Of a stretch of 6,521 nucleotides of DNA, positions 6,440 to 6,521 are shown one piece after another. The first letter of the stretch is position 1. Every line of letters begins with the position of its first letter. Under the pieces are notes generated by a model. That model did no database searches. It saw only the letters and a program-made list of their open reading frames with translations, and was not told the DNA's origin. A program made the position numbers and the translations under genes. The stretch comes from JBBTCX01 sp038043045 (GTDB taxonomy: Bacteria; Planctomycetota; Phycisphaerae; UBA1845), in the NCBI GenBank assembly GCA_038043045.1, contig JBBTCX010000313.1:1-6521 (forward strand), read 5' to 3'.

Positions 6440-6521
6440 GGGGGATGTGGGTGCTGGGTCGATGACGGGTGCATCCCGGATTTCGTGGCGGTTATGCGGC
6501 CCTGTGCAGAGGGCGGGAGTT
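6440..6521. other. Upstream flank of the efflux promoter, no supported gene
   Basis: No gene is supported in this edge segment. Two small dyads are visible: cggg-tgcat-cccg (6466-6478) and gccct-gtgcag-agggc (6499-6514). Neither is followed by a T-run on either strand, so a terminator for an upstream gene is not shown. Both contain the self-complementary TGCA or GTGCAG core. Confidence 0.4.

Overview
This is an ordinary-looking chromosomal stretch from what is most likely a Gram-negative (diderm) bacterium. The evidence is an RND pump permease and its periplasmic adaptor, which only make sense in a two-membrane envelope. Base composition is moderately GC-rich, and the Shine-Dalgarno sites and sigma70-like promoters are easy to read. 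No rRNA, tRNA, mobile element, CRISPR array or phage gene is visible, so the phylum cannot be fixed. A Planctomycetota/PVC-type organism is possible from the style of the long RND permease, but that is only an impression.

All three genes lie on the minus strand, so the window is best read from high to low coordinates. First comes a promoter region (about 6363-6521) with a near-consensus promoter at 6411-6439. Next is a two-gene efflux operon: a periplasmic adaptor (5034-6341, signal peptide and HlyD/AcrA-type fold) whose stop codon overlaps the start of an RND permease (1537-5037, 1166 aa) in an ATGA arrangement. A 176-bp gap (1361-1536) follows; it holds a possible 3' stem-loop for the pump transcript and a readable promoter and leader for the next gene. 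That gene is citrate synthase (167-1360). The last 166 bases (1-166) hold no convincing gene.

The adaptor and permease should form the inner-membrane and periplasmic parts of a proton-driven tripartite pump. No outer-membrane channel gene is present, so that part must be encoded elsewhere. Citrate synthase starts the TCA cycle and appears to be an independent transcription unit that is only a neighbour of the pump.

I do not see a new multi-gene system here. The points most worth a second look are an extra pair of putative membrane helices inserted before TM8 of the RND permease, and an imperfect 26-bp palindrome lying just at the predicted 5' end of the citrate synthase transcript, next to a second dyad that overlaps the -35 box.
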